64,000 nucleotides of DNA from Sandaracinus amylolyticus (GTDB lineage: Bacteria; Myxococcota_A; Polyangia; Polyangiales; Sandaracinaceae), in the NCBI RefSeq assembly GCF_021631985.1, contig NZ_CP070225.1:3286001-3350000 (forward strand). Direction: 5' to 3'. The translations under genes and the position numbers were made by a program. The stretch's first letter is position 1, and the number at the start of each line of letters is the position of its first letter. The notes under the pieces were generated by a model. That model saw only the letters and a program-made list of their open reading frames with translations. It searched no databases and had not been told where the DNA came from. Positions 27,934 to 36,439 of the stretch are shown here, piece by piece.

Positions 27934-29283
27934 TCAGAGCCCGGTCGAGATCACCGCGTAGAAGAAGTTCAGGCACATCTCGTCCTGCGTGCCTTCACCC
28001 CACGTCACGGTCCCATCGCGATCGCTCGTGTCGTACGTGCACGTGATGCGCATCGAGTCGAGCGTCGAGATGCGGATCGGCTCGTCGTAGAAGTACGCGA
28101 GCTGCCAGTTGAAGTCCCAGCGCGGCACGTCGACGAGGCACTGCTCGCCGCCGCCGTTCGCGATGTGATCGACCTGCAGCTGCCGACCGAGCGTGTGCAT
28201 GTGCGGGAACATCCCGTAGATCGTGACCGGCAGGTTGATGCCGCGCGTGAGGTCGCTGAGGTTCTCGGTGTGCGAGGTCGAGACCGACGACATGCGCGGC
28301 GCGAGCGACATGTCGTAGTCGCCGAGCGGGATGATGCGCGCGCGCGTCGCGCGCGGTGCGGTCTGCAGATCGACGCTCGTCTGATCGGGGTCGCTGCCCG
28401 CGAGCAGGTTGTAGTGGACCTGGATGATCAGCGGCAGCCCGCCCTCGAGCTGCACGCCGGTGCCGTCCGGGAAGAGCGTCGCGCCGCCGCCCGGCGCCCA
28501 GAGCACGACCGGGAACGCGCTGACGTTCGCCGCGCCGAAGCACGTGTAGCCGGGGCCGTCCTCGTTCGCATCGAGCTGGCGCGCCTGGTCCGCCGCGCCG
28601 GCGCTCGTGGGCGCGTACACGATCACGTGGTGCACGATCGGCGCGTTGCCGGGATGCACCTCGTAGCCGGTGAGGAACGTGGTCGCCGCGGGACCATCGA
28701 CGACGAAGCAGCGATAGTCGTCGGTGCGCGTCGAGTCCGGCGTGTAGACCTCGGTCTCGATCGTCGAGACCGTGCCATCGAGCTCGGGCAGCGGCGGCAC
28801 GGTCGGCGGCGGCGTCGCGGGGTCGCCCTCGGGCTCGCCCTGCTCGTCCCAGGCGGCGAGCGTCGCGATCTCGCGGTTCGTGAGCCAGCGCGCGTCGCGC
28901 CACGTGTGGCACTCGCCCGAGTTGTCGGCGAGGAACGGCGGCATGATGCGATCGCGCGTCACCTCCGCGATGCGCGTCGCCATGTTCTTCGCGATGTCGT
29001 AGGTGTCGAGCGGGAACGGCCCGACGCCGCCCGCGACGTGGCAGCTCACGCAGTTCTCGGCGAGGATCGGCCGGACGTGCCCGTAGTAGGTCACGTCGCC
29101 GATCGGACCCGCGTCTTCCTCGACCGGCGCGCCGCCACCGTCGATCATCGTGCTCGTGCCCGAATCGACGCCGTTGCCCGCGTCGGTGTCGGTGCCGCTG
29201 GTGTCGTCGTCACCGCCGCACCCGGCGAGCGCGAGCAACGAGCCCGCGACGACGAAGGTCGATCCCACCCTGAGCCAAGTCAT
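27934..29283 (-). CDS. lipoprotein copper type II monooxygenase (PHM-like) with an N-terminal heme c motif
   Basis: 449 residues from the ATG at 29283. The signal ends in lipobox LALAGC and is followed by an Asp/Gly-rich linker. A cytochrome c-like segment contains CVSCH near residue 78 and a candidate axial Met in RIMPPFLAD. The rest matches the two-domain peptidylglycine/dopamine monooxygenase core: a HH pair in APIVHHVIVYAP (about 217) for the first copper, HYN, HMH in FPHMHTLGR (about 361), and a Met in LDSMRITCTYD for the second copper. This predicts an outer-surface or periplasmic Cu hydroxylase supplied with electrons by its own heme. The substrate is unknown. Confidence 0.85.
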   Translation of the reverse strand: MTWLRVGSTFVVAGSLLALAGCGGDDDTSGTDTDAGNGVDSGTSTMIDGGGAPVEEDAGPIGDVTYYGHVRPILAENCVSCHVAGGVGPFPLDTYDIAKNMATRIAEVTRDRIMPPFLADNSGECHTWRDARWLTNREIATLAAWDEQGEPEGDPATPPPTVPPLPELDGTVSTIETEVYTPDSTRTDDYRCFVVDGPAATTFLTGYEVHPGNAPIVHHVIVYAPTSAGAADQARQLDANEDGPGYTCFGAANVSAFPVVLWAPGGGATLFPDGTGVQLEGGLPLIIQVHYNLLAGSDPDQTSVDLQTAPRATRARIIPLGDYDMSLAPRMSSVSTSHTENLSDLTRGINLPVTIYGMFPHMHTLGRQLQVDHIANGGGEQCLVDVPRWDFNWQLAYFYDEPIRISTLDSMRITCTYDTSDRDGTVTWGEGTQDEMCLNFFYAVISTGL

Positions 29284-29319
29284 CGCCACCTCCACGTACC
29301 CCACGCGCACGCTAGAGGA

Positions 29320-29336
29320 GTTGAAGGGTGTTCAAC
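29320..29336. promoter_or_regulatory. small inverted repeat between divergent genes
   Basis: GTTGAA and TTCAAC arms are separated by GGGTG. The element lies 37 bases upstream of the copper monooxygenase start and 66 bases upstream of the FG-GAP gene start. It may be an operator shared by both; evidence is limited to symmetry and position. Confidence 0.25.
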
Positions 29337-29402
29337 AAGGCTCCGAGGTGAGAGACCGTCGAGACGTGGCGACGAAACTCGCGCTGCGATACGAAGGCCG
29401 CC

Positions 29403-30836
29403 GTGAAAGCCGTGCGCGCGACGCTGCAGACCCTCGCGGTGCTGCTCGGTCTCTGGGTGGTGCTCGCGGTGGTCGGGCTCGTCGCGGGCGTGCTGCCGAT
29501 CCCGGGGCTCGGTGGTGGCGCGACGAGCGAGACGCCCGCCGAGAGCGCGGACGCGGGCGTGGCCGAGGTCGACGCGGCGAGCGAGGTCGATGCCGCGGCG
29601 CTCGACGTCGATGCGTCGGTCGCGACCGATGCCGGTCCGCCGGTGCCCGAGGTGCCGCGCTTCCGCCGCGATCGCTGGATCGTGTGCCCCGAGCCCGCGA
29701 TCGCACCGTCGCTCGCGGCGATCGATCTGATCGGCGACGCGCACGCCGAGCTCGCGGTCGGGTGCGGCGATCGCTGGGAGATCATCGCGATCCAGAACGA
29801 CCTCCCGGTGCGCGTCGCGCGCGTCGACGCGCCCGCGAGCGACGCCGAGTCGGCGCCGATGGCGGGCGCCGCGCTCGCCGCGGACTTCGACGCGGACGGC
29901 GCGCGCGATCTCGTCCTGCCGCTCGCGTTCTACGGCGCGGGCAGCGCGACGCGCGGCGGCGGTCTCTACGTCGTGCCGCGCGATCGATTCGGCGGCTTCG
30001 AGAATCCGCGCGTGCTCGCGCCGATCGCGGCGGTCGGTGTCGTCGCGGGGCTGGTCGACGAGGGCGACGCGATCGATCTCGCGGTGGTGCATCGCGCGAA
30101 CCCGTTCGCGCGGCTGCCGAGCGAGGTCTGGGTGTTCGCGGGCGGTGCATCGCCCGCGCGACGCGCCGTGCTGCGCACCGCGGTCGGCGCGCAGAGCGCG
30201 GGCCTCGTCGATCTCGATCGCGACGGGAAGCTCGACGTGATCGTGACCTCGCCCGACGAAGGGCGCGCCGACGTGTTCTTCGGGAGCGGCACCGGGCCCT
30301 TCCCGCGGCACCACACGCTCACGATCCCCGGCGCGTCGGGGGTGGCGATCGGAGACGTCGACGGCGACGGCGCGAACGACGCGCTGATCGAGGCGAGCGG
30401 CATCGTGCTGGTGCGCGCACGACGCGCGAGCGAAGGCGAGCTCGAGGTGACGCGCATCGACGCCGCGCCCGCGAGCGCGCGCGAGGTCACCACGGCGCAG
30501 CTCGACGACGATCCCGCCGCGGAGATCGTCGCGTGGGATCACCCGCGCCTCGTCGTGATCGACACCAACGCGGAGGGCGCGTTCGAAGCGCTCACGCGGA
30601 TCGAGCTCGGCCCCGGCGAGCTCGGCCCGCGCCGTCACGTGCTCGCCGATGTCGATGGCGACGCCACGCCCGAGCTCGTGCTGCTCGGCGTGAGCGCGAT
30701 CGACGGAGTGCGCTCGCTCGAGCTCGTGGTCGTGCCGAGCGCGGAGCGAGGCGTCGTCGACGTCGGCGATCGCCGCGACGTGATCGACGCCCCGCTGCTC
30801 CTGCGCGTCCCGCTGCCCGACGCGCAGGCGCCGTGA
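29403..30836 (+). CDS. FG-GAP/VCBS repeat protein with an N-terminal membrane anchor
   Basis: 477 residues from a GTG start. A hydrophobic N-terminal helix (LAVLLGLWVVLAVVGLVAG) is followed by an Asp/Ala/Glu-rich linker. Repeated calcium-binding loops of integrin-type propellers follow: DFDADGARDLVL, DLDRDGKLDVIV, DVDGDGANDALI and DVDGDATPELVL. Such propellers usually bind ligands or serve as adhesins outside the membrane. The stop abuts the convergent sugar-dehydrogenase-like gene with no gap. No enzyme motif is seen. Confidence 0.8.
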   Translation: MKAVRATLQTLAVLLGLWVVLAVVGLVAGVLPIPGLGGGATSETPAESADAGVAEVDAASEVDAAALDVDASVATDAGPPVPEVPRFRRDRWIVCPEPAIAPSLAAIDLIGDAHAELAVGCGDRWEIIAIQNDLPVRVARVDAPASDAESAPMAGAALAADFDADGARDLVLPLAFYGAGSATRGGGLYVVPRDRFGGFENPRVLAPIAAVGVVAGLVDEGDAIDLAVVHRANPFARLPSEVWVFAGGASPARRAVLRTAVGAQSAGLVDLDRDGKLDVIVTSPDEGRADVFFGSGTGPFPRHHTLTIPGASGVAIGDVDGDGANDALIEASGIVLVRARRASEGELEVTRIDAAPASAREVTTAQLDDDPAAEIVAWDHPRLVVIDTNAEGAFEALTRIELGPGELGPRRHVLADVDGDATPELVLLGVSAIDGVRSLELVVVPSAERGVVDVGDRRDVIDAPLLLRVPLPDAQAP

Positions 30837-32153
30837 TCACTCCGCGGCGACGATGCGGAGCACTTCACCGGTCACGAGATAGACCATGTAGAGCTCGCCG
30901 TCGTTGTCTTCCCCGAACGAGACGAGCCCGTAGCTCGGCAGCGTCGAACGCTCGAGGCCCGGCACCGCCTCGGGCCCGCGCGTGACCTCGCCGTCGCAGA
31001 CGCGCAGGCCGCGCACGTAGTCGTCGGCGCTCGAGTCGCCGTAGAAGTACACGCCGCGCAGCGCGGGGATCGCCGAGCCACGGTAGACGTAGCCGCCGAC
31101 GATCGAGACCCCGTCTTCGTGCGTGTACTCGGCGATCGGCGGATGGTGCGTCGTTCCCGCGACCAGGTTCCGGCCGTTGCGGTTCGGTGACTCGCGGGAG
31201 CCCTCGTAGATCGGCCATCCGAAGTTCACCCCGGATGCGGTCTCTGCGGTGACCACGCTGATCTCCTCCCAGGTCTCGTTGCCCACGTCGCCGACCCAGA
31301 AGTCGCCGGTCTCGCGGTCGAACGAGAAGCGCCACGGGTTCCGCAGACCGAGCGCCCAGATCTCGCTGTCGGAGAACGGATTGTCCGCAGGCACTCGCGC
31401 CTCGCCCACAACGCTCACGTCGAGGCGGAGGACCTTGCCGAGCAACACCGACAGATCCTGCGCGCGGTTGTTGGGATCACGCTGCAGCCCGCCGTCGCCG
31501 ATCCCCGCGTACAGATAGCCGTCGCGGCCGAACGCGAGCATGCCGCCGTTGTGATTGCCGGCGTCGTCCGCGACCGTGACGATCGGCGTGACCTCGTCCT
31601 CGGCCACGTCGGGATCGTCGCTCCGCGTGCCCTCGGCGATGATGTTCCGCCAGGGCGAGCCGTTCGGCGTGTACGCGATGAAGAAGCGACCGTTGGTCTG
31701 ATACTGCGGGTGGAACGCGAGGCCGAGCAGGCCCCACTCGTTCCCGCCGGTGGGAGCGCCGTTCAGCAGGCCCGAGACGTTGAGGAACGGGGTCTCGAGC
31801 ACGTCCCCGTCACGCACGATGCGGACGCGCCCACCACGCTCGACGACGTAGAGATCGTCGGAGCCCGGCGGCTGCGTGACGTAGAGCGGTGACGAGAAGC
31901 GCTCGGTCGTCACCTCGACCATCGTGAGCGCGGGGATCGGCGCATCGCACGCGACCACGGGAAGGCCCGAGTCCTCGTCGCCCCCGCCGCCACCATCGCT
32001 GCGGGCGGCATCGGCGCCGCCACCGTCGAGCATCTGCGAGCCCGAGTCCGCGCGTTGGCCGCCGTCGGTCTCCGTGCTCGCGTCGTCGTCGCCACATCCT
32101 GCAGCGAGCACCATCGCGAGCGTCGCCGCTCCCACCATTCGAAGTCGTTCCAT
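30837..32153 (-). CDS. PQQ-dependent sugar dehydrogenase-like lipoprotein (glucose/sorbosone dehydrogenase family)
   Basis: 438 residues from the ATG at 32153. The signal ends in lipobox VLAAGC with a GDDDAS linker. The six-bladed propeller carries family features: PLYVTQPPGSDDLYVVERGG, GLLGLAFHPQYQTNGRFF, the catalytic-region NHNGGMLAFGRDGYLYAGIG, ALGLRNPWRFSFDRETGD, and the Trp-Glu-Glu pattern in VGDVGNETWEEI. The homologous group (YliI/Asd) binds PQQ and calcium and oxidises aldoses. No PQQ synthesis gene is in the window. Periplasmic or surface location is well supported, substrate is not. Confidence 0.88.
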   Translation of the reverse strand: MERLRMVGAATLAMVLAAGCGDDDASTETDGGQRADSGSQMLDGGGADAARSDGGGGGDEDSGLPVVACDAPIPALTMVEVTTERFSSPLYVTQPPGSDDLYVVERGGRVRIVRDGDVLETPFLNVSGLLNGAPTGGNEWGLLGLAFHPQYQTNGRFFIAYTPNGSPWRNIIAEGTRSDDPDVAEDEVTPIVTVADDAGNHNGGMLAFGRDGYLYAGIGDGGLQRDPNNRAQDLSVLLGKVLRLDVSVVGEARVPADNPFSDSEIWALGLRNPWRFSFDRETGDFWVGDVGNETWEEISVVTAETASGVNFGWPIYEGSRESPNRNGRNLVAGTTHHPPIAEYTHEDGVSIVGGYVYRGSAIPALRGVYFYGDSSADDYVRGLRVCDGEVTRGPEAVPGLERSTLPSYGLVSFGEDNDGELYMVYLVTGEVLRIVAAE

Positions 32154-32254
32154 CCGAGTCTCCTCAGCGGAGGGTGTGCCGCGACAATGCACGAGCATTC
32201 GGGCCCCGTCACTCGTGGAGCCCGGGAGACGCAGTCGCGCTAGACTCTTCCGCG

Positions 32255-33547
32255 ATGACGCGTTCCGCGCGCGCGATGTCGTATGGCGCCGCGATCTCGC
32301 TCCTGGCGCATCTCGCGATCGCGTGGCTGCTCCCGAGGCTCGCAGCGCGCACCCACGAGCCCGACCCGCCGGAGGAGATCGCGATCGACGTGCGCTTCGA
32401 AGGCGAAGCGGGCGACGGCAGCGCGGTGCGCGTGCCCGGCGCCGCGACGCCGCTCGAGCCGGGCGGCGCCGATCCCGATCACAACGTCGACGCGCGTGAT
32501 CGCGGTCAGGGCGGCGATCGCAGCGGCGCGCAGCGCGTGATCCGCCTCTTGCCGCGCGCCGATCAGGTCACGCTGAGCGACGCGCCGATGAACGCGATCG
32601 GCGTCGGTCAGACGCAGCGCATCGAGACGGCGCGCGATCGCGCGACCCGCGAGGACCGACGCGCGACGCCGCACCCGGCCGACGATCCGTTCCTCGCGTC
32701 GGGCGACGGGGATCATCCGGAGCGCCGCCCGCTCGCACGCACCGACGCCGCGCCCGGCGCGCGCATCGCGCCCGAAGCAGGCACGCGCGGCGCGCCGATC
32801 GCGGGCAGCGAAGAGGTGGTGCTCGGCGAGTCGGGATCGACGCTCGGCGGCACTCGCGCCGGCGCGGTCACGATCGAGCCGAGCGGCGCGCAGAGCGACT
32901 CACCGGGACGCGGGATCGTCGGAGGACGCGGCGCGCGCGCATCGGAGAGCGCGCGGGTCGCGCTCGGTCGTCCGACCGTCGACGAGGCCGCGGCCGCGAC
33001 GCCCTCGGAGGCACGCGACGCGCGGGTGCGCGACGACACCGACGCCGAGCTGCTCGCCGCGCGGATGATGCAGTCGGTCGTCGAGTCGACGCAGCGCCGC
33101 GGCGAAGAAGAAGGCGCGGGTCGCGGCGGCGCGCTCGGGCTCGGCGCGCCCGGCACCGGCGGCGGTCGTCACGAGGGCGGACGCGCGCGCGCGCTCGGCC
33201 CCGGCGACGGCGCGTACGACGCGCTCGACACGAGCGACGGTCGTTATCGCCGCTGGTTCGTCGAGACGCGCCGGCGCATCGAGAGCGCGATGGTGTTCCC
33301 GCGCGAGCGCGCGATGCGGATGGATCAGGGCACGAGCGTGGTGGAGCTGATCGTGCGTCGCGACGGAACGCTCGCGCGCGCGCCGCGCGTGGTGCGATCC
33401 AGCGGGTTCGACGACTTCGACGGCGCGGCGATCGCCGCGATCCGGAGCACGGTGCCGTTCTCGCCGCTGCCCGACGATCTGGTGCCGGGTCGCGACAGCC
33501 TGCGCATCCGCATGCCGCTCGAGTTCTCGAACCCGATGGTGCGGTGA
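32255..33547 (+). CDS. TonB-family energy-transducing protein
   Basis: 430 residues from the ATG at 32255. An N-terminal signal anchor (AAISLLAHLAIAWLLPRL) is followed by a very long Arg/Gly/Asp-rich, probably disordered linker (about 40-330). The C-terminal domain of about 90 residues (WFVETRRRIESAMVFP, VVELIVRRDGTLARAPRVV, AIRSTVPFSPLPDDL) matches the TonB C-terminal fold. The linker is long enough to span the periplasm. No ExbB/ExbD or TonB-dependent receptor gene is adjacent. A membrane glycosyltransferase gene follows after 15 bases. Confidence 0.8.
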   Translation: MTRSARAMSYGAAISLLAHLAIAWLLPRLAARTHEPDPPEEIAIDVRFEGEAGDGSAVRVPGAATPLEPGGADPDHNVDARDRGQGGDRSGAQRVIRLLPRADQVTLSDAPMNAIGVGQTQRIETARDRATREDRRATPHPADDPFLASGDGDHPERRPLARTDAAPGARIAPEAGTRGAPIAGSEEVVLGESGSTLGGTRAGAVTIEPSGAQSDSPGRGIVGGRGARASESARVALGRPTVDEAAAATPSEARDARVRDDTDAELLAARMMQSVVESTQRRGEEEGAGRGGALGLGAPGTGGGRHEGGRARALGPGDGAYDALDTSDGRYRRWFVETRRRIESAMVFPRERAMRMDQGTSVVELIVRRDGTLARAPRVVRSSGFDDFDGAAIAAIRSTVPFSPLPDDLVPGRDSLRIRMPLEFSNPMVR

Positions 33548-33562
33548 TCGTAGAGTCGCGCG

Positions 33563-34969
33563 GTGCGCGTCCTCGTTCCCCTCGTCGGTGTCGCGCTCCT
33601 CGCGCTGCACGCCTCGCTCTACGCGGGCTACGTGATCGACGACGCGTGGATCTCGTTCCGCTACGCGCGTCACCTCGCGCGCGGGCTCGGGCTCGTGTTC
33701 AACGAGGGCGAGCGCGTCGAGGGCTACACGAACTTCCTGTGGGTCGTGATCGCTGCGCCGTTCGCGTCGATGCGCGTCGAGCGCGTGATGGCCGGCATCG
33801 GGCTCGCCTGCGCCTGCGCGACGCTGGTGATCGCGACGCTGCGCGCGCGCCGCGACGATCCCGGTGAGCGCTTCGCGGGTGTGCCCACTGCGCTCGGGCT
33901 CGCGTGCATGCACGGGCTCGCGTTCCACGCGGTCGGTGGGCTCGAGACGCCGCTCTACGCGCTGCTGGTGCTCGTCGCGTCCCTCGCGCTCGCCGATCGA
34001 CGCGCCCTGCCCTTCGCGCTCGCCACTACGCTCGCGTTCCTCGCGCGTCCCGAGGCCGCGCTGCTCGGGCTCGGCGGCACGATCGTCCTCGCGCGACGAT
34101 CGCGGCGCGACGGAGCGATCGCGCTCGGCGCGTTCGTGCTGCTCGTCACGCCGTACCTCGCGTTCAAGCTCGCGTACTTCGGCGCCCTGCTGCCCAACAC
34201 GCTGCACGCGAAGCCACCCGGGCTCGCAGGCGGTGCACGTTATCTCGCGCGCGAGCTGCTGCCCGCGTTCGCGCTGGTCGCCGCGGCGATCTCCGGCGCG
34301 CGCACGAACGAGCAGCATCGCGTGCTGGTCGTGATCGCGCTCGGGTTCCTCGGCGCGGTGCTGCTCGAGGGCGGCGACTGGATGCCCGGCGGGCGCATGG
34401 TCGTGCCCTGGCTCGCGCCACTGTTCATCGCGGCGGATCGCCCGATCCGCGGGCTCTTCCGCAGCGCACACCGCGCGCGCGTGCTCGCGATCGTCGCGCT
34501 GCTCGCGATCGTCCCCTGGCAGATCGCGCGGAGCGCCGAGCTCGTGGTGGGCACCCGCGCGCGCATCCCGATCGACGCCGCGCGCACCGAGCTCGCCGAC
34601 CGTCTCACGCACGAAGGCGTGCGCTCGATCGCGCTGCTCGACATCGGTCTCGTCGGATGGCGCGCCGAGCACGTGCACATCGTCGATCTCGGCGGGCTCG
34701 TCGATCGCACCATCGCCGCCTCACCGGGCGCGCACGGCGCGAAGCGCGCCGACCTCGACTACCTCGAGTCCCTCGCGCCCGACGTCGTCATCCTCACGTC
34801 CGCGCACGACGCGACGCGCGATGCCGAGGGCCACGTGCACGTCGGCGCACGCTTCGTCGCGGAGCAGCACCTCGAAGAGAGCGAGTGGCTGCGCGACCAC
34901 TACGAGCACGTCGAGACGCTCACCCCCGCGCGCGTCTATCGCATGCACGTCTTCCGGCGACGGGACTAA
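33563..34969 (+). CDS. polytopic membrane glycosyltransferase-like protein (GT-C fold)
   Basis: 468 residues from a GTG start. The N-terminus has one helix and then the motif DDAWISFRYARHLARGLGLV, FNEGERVEGYTNFLWV. This DD pair with the GERVEGYTNFLW signature is shared with actinobacterial AftB-like arabinofuranosyltransferases and related GT-C enzymes that use polyprenyl-linked sugars. Eight to ten helices follow, then a soluble C-terminal region of about 120 residues. The last bases overlap the stop of the convergent gene. The sugar and acceptor are unknown. Confidence 0.8.
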   Translation: MRVLVPLVGVALLALHASLYAGYVIDDAWISFRYARHLARGLGLVFNEGERVEGYTNFLWVVIAAPFASMRVERVMAGIGLACACATLVIATLRARRDDPGERFAGVPTALGLACMHGLAFHAVGGLETPLYALLVLVASLALADRRALPFALATTLAFLARPEAALLGLGGTIVLARRSRRDGAIALGAFVLLVTPYLAFKLAYFGALLPNTLHAKPPGLAGGARYLARELLPAFALVAAAISGARTNEQHRVLVVIALGFLGAVLLEGGDWMPGGRMVVPWLAPLFIAADRPIRGLFRSAHRARVLAIVALLAIVPWQIARSAELVVGTRARIPIDAARTELADRLTHEGVRSIALLDIGLVGWRAEHVHIVDLGGLVDRTIAASPGAHGAKRADLDYLESLAPDVVILTSAHDATRDAEGHVHVGARFVAEQHLEESEWLRDHYEHVETLTPARVYRMHVFRRRD

Positions 34970-36072
34970 CGAAGGAGCAGACGACGCCAGTCGGGCGGCA
35001 GATCGAGATAGCCCTCGCCGTGCAGGTAGTCGTAGAGCGCGTCGTTGATCGCGCCGCAGATCTCGGTGTGGATGCGCGGGTCCTGCACGAAGTGGAGCGT
35101 CGCGTCGCGGAACTGCTCGCTCGACTGCGACGCGCGCCGCGTGATCGGCTCCTGCACGTTCAGCACGAGGTGCTCGAGAAACTTGCGGTCGAACACCTCG
35201 CGGAACCCGTGGAACTTGTCGGCGGTGATCTTGTATCCGAGGTCGTGCCCGTGCGCGACGCGCGACTCGCGCACCACCTCCCAGCAGAACTCGCCGAGGT
35301 TCTTCGGGAAGACCTCGAGGAAGAAGTGCGTGAGCACCTCGCGATAGATCGCGAGCAGCCGCTCGAGCTCGGGCGTCGTCTTCGAGAGGAACTCGTTGCA
35401 GAGCTGGCGCTGGAAGCTCTGCAGCTTCTCGATCGCACGGTCGCGCACCGCGGGCTCGCTCACCGGCATCGACTCGAGCTCGGCGAGGATGTCGATCTCG
35501 TGCTGCTTGAGCGCGAAGTAGAGCGCCTGCTCGGGCCACGTCGCGGCGGGCAGCTCGCGCCCGTCCTCGGCCAGTCGCGCGTAGAGCTCGGAGTTGAAGA
35601 AGAGCTGGGTGATGCGGCGCTGCACCTCTTCGAGCTTCCGCGTGAGGAACCCCGAGCGCTTCTTCGAGAACAGCTTCTCGAGCAGCTCGCGCAGGTTCTG
35701 GATCAGCTCGATCTCGACCTCCGCCGGCGGTCGCACGCCCGTCTGCGCGCTCGCGAGCGCGCGCAGCTCGGCGACGACCTGATCGGTGATCGCGTCGAGC
35801 TCCGCGTTCGTCTTCAGCTCCGCGTTGTAGTACTGCACCCGCGCGCGCAGCTGCTCGTCGCGCAGGCGCAACGCCGCGCCGGCCTGGAGGATCATCGCGC
35901 GCGTCGAGCCCGGCGGCGGCGCCTGCGACACCGGCTGCGCGAAGGGCTGGGGAGGCGGAGGAGCGGGCGCGGCGTGCGCAGCACCACGGAGGCTCGCGAG
36001 CGGCGGAGGAGGCATCCTCGGAATGGCGCGCTGCGGGAGCGGCGGTGGCACGCGGGCGGGAGGCTTCTCCAT
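34966..36072 (-). CDS. conserved-looking protein of unknown function
   Basis: 368 residues from the ATG at 36072 (MEKPPARVPPPLPQRAI). The first 60 residues are Pro/Ala-rich and probably disordered. The remainder is all helical: a coiled coil near 60-110 (RLRDEQLRARVQYYNAELK), a basic segment KLFSKKRSGFLTRKLEEV, and well-folded helices with many aromatics (FFLEVFPKNLGEFCWEVV, ALYDYLHGEGYLDLPPDW). There is no signal peptide or transmembrane helix. The dense pattern of hydrophobic and aromatic positions suggests a conserved globular domain, but I do not recognise it. Confidence 0.7.
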   Translation of the reverse strand: MEKPPARVPPPLPQRAIPRMPPPPLASLRGAAHAAPAPPPPQPFAQPVSQAPPPGSTRAMILQAGAALRLRDEQLRARVQYYNAELKTNAELDAITDQVVAELRALASAQTGVRPPAEVEIELIQNLRELLEKLFSKKRSGFLTRKLEEVQRRITQLFFNSELYARLAEDGRELPAATWPEQALYFALKQHEIDILAELESMPVSEPAVRDRAIEKLQSFQRQLCNEFLSKTTPELERLLAIYREVLTHFFLEVFPKNLGEFCWEVVRESRVAHGHDLGYKITADKFHGFREVFDRKFLEHLVLNVQEPITRRASQSSEQFRDATLHFVQDPRIHTEICGAINDALYDYLHGEGYLDLPPDWRRLLLR

Positions 36073-36145
36073 ACGGACGCCGATGGTACATCGATGCGTG
36101 GTTGGCCCGTGCGCCTGCGCGCGCCCGCCGACAGACTTCACGCCG

Positions 36146-36439
36146 ATGAGTCGGCGTACGTCGGACATCTCGCCCGGACGCGCAGCGTCGCTGTCGCGCC
36201 ATCGCACGTTCCGCTGGAACGACGGCGTCGACGTGAACGTGTACGAGGCCGTGGAGACGTGTGACGAGGGCCTCCTCTGGTACCGCTGGTCGCATCGGTT
36301 CGGCGACTCCGGCGGACGCGGCGACGAGGCGCTGCAGACCTTCGACGCCTTTCTCCAAGACGGCCCGCTGCGCGCCGCGCCCGCGCCCACCGTCGCCGCG
36401 ATCCGCGCGTGGATCGCGGCGAACGTCGCGGACACCTGA
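36146..36439 (+). CDS. small hypothetical protein coupled to a membrane zincin
   Basis: 97 residues from the ATG at 36146 (MSRRTSDISPGRAASL); in-frame starts further upstream (as far as 36023) would add a Cys-containing leader. The C-terminal part is compact and alpha/beta-like (FRWNDGVDVNVYEAVET, GLLWYRWSHRFGDSG, AALQTF-type helix, AAIRAWIAANV). Its TGA is immediately followed by the ATG of the next gene (TGAATG), so the two are very likely co-translated. Family unknown. Confidence 0.6.
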   Translation: MSRRTSDISPGRAASLSRHRTFRWNDGVDVNVYEAVETCDEGLLWYRWSHRFGDSGGRGDEALQTFDAFLQDGPLRAAPAPTVAAIRAWIAANVADT

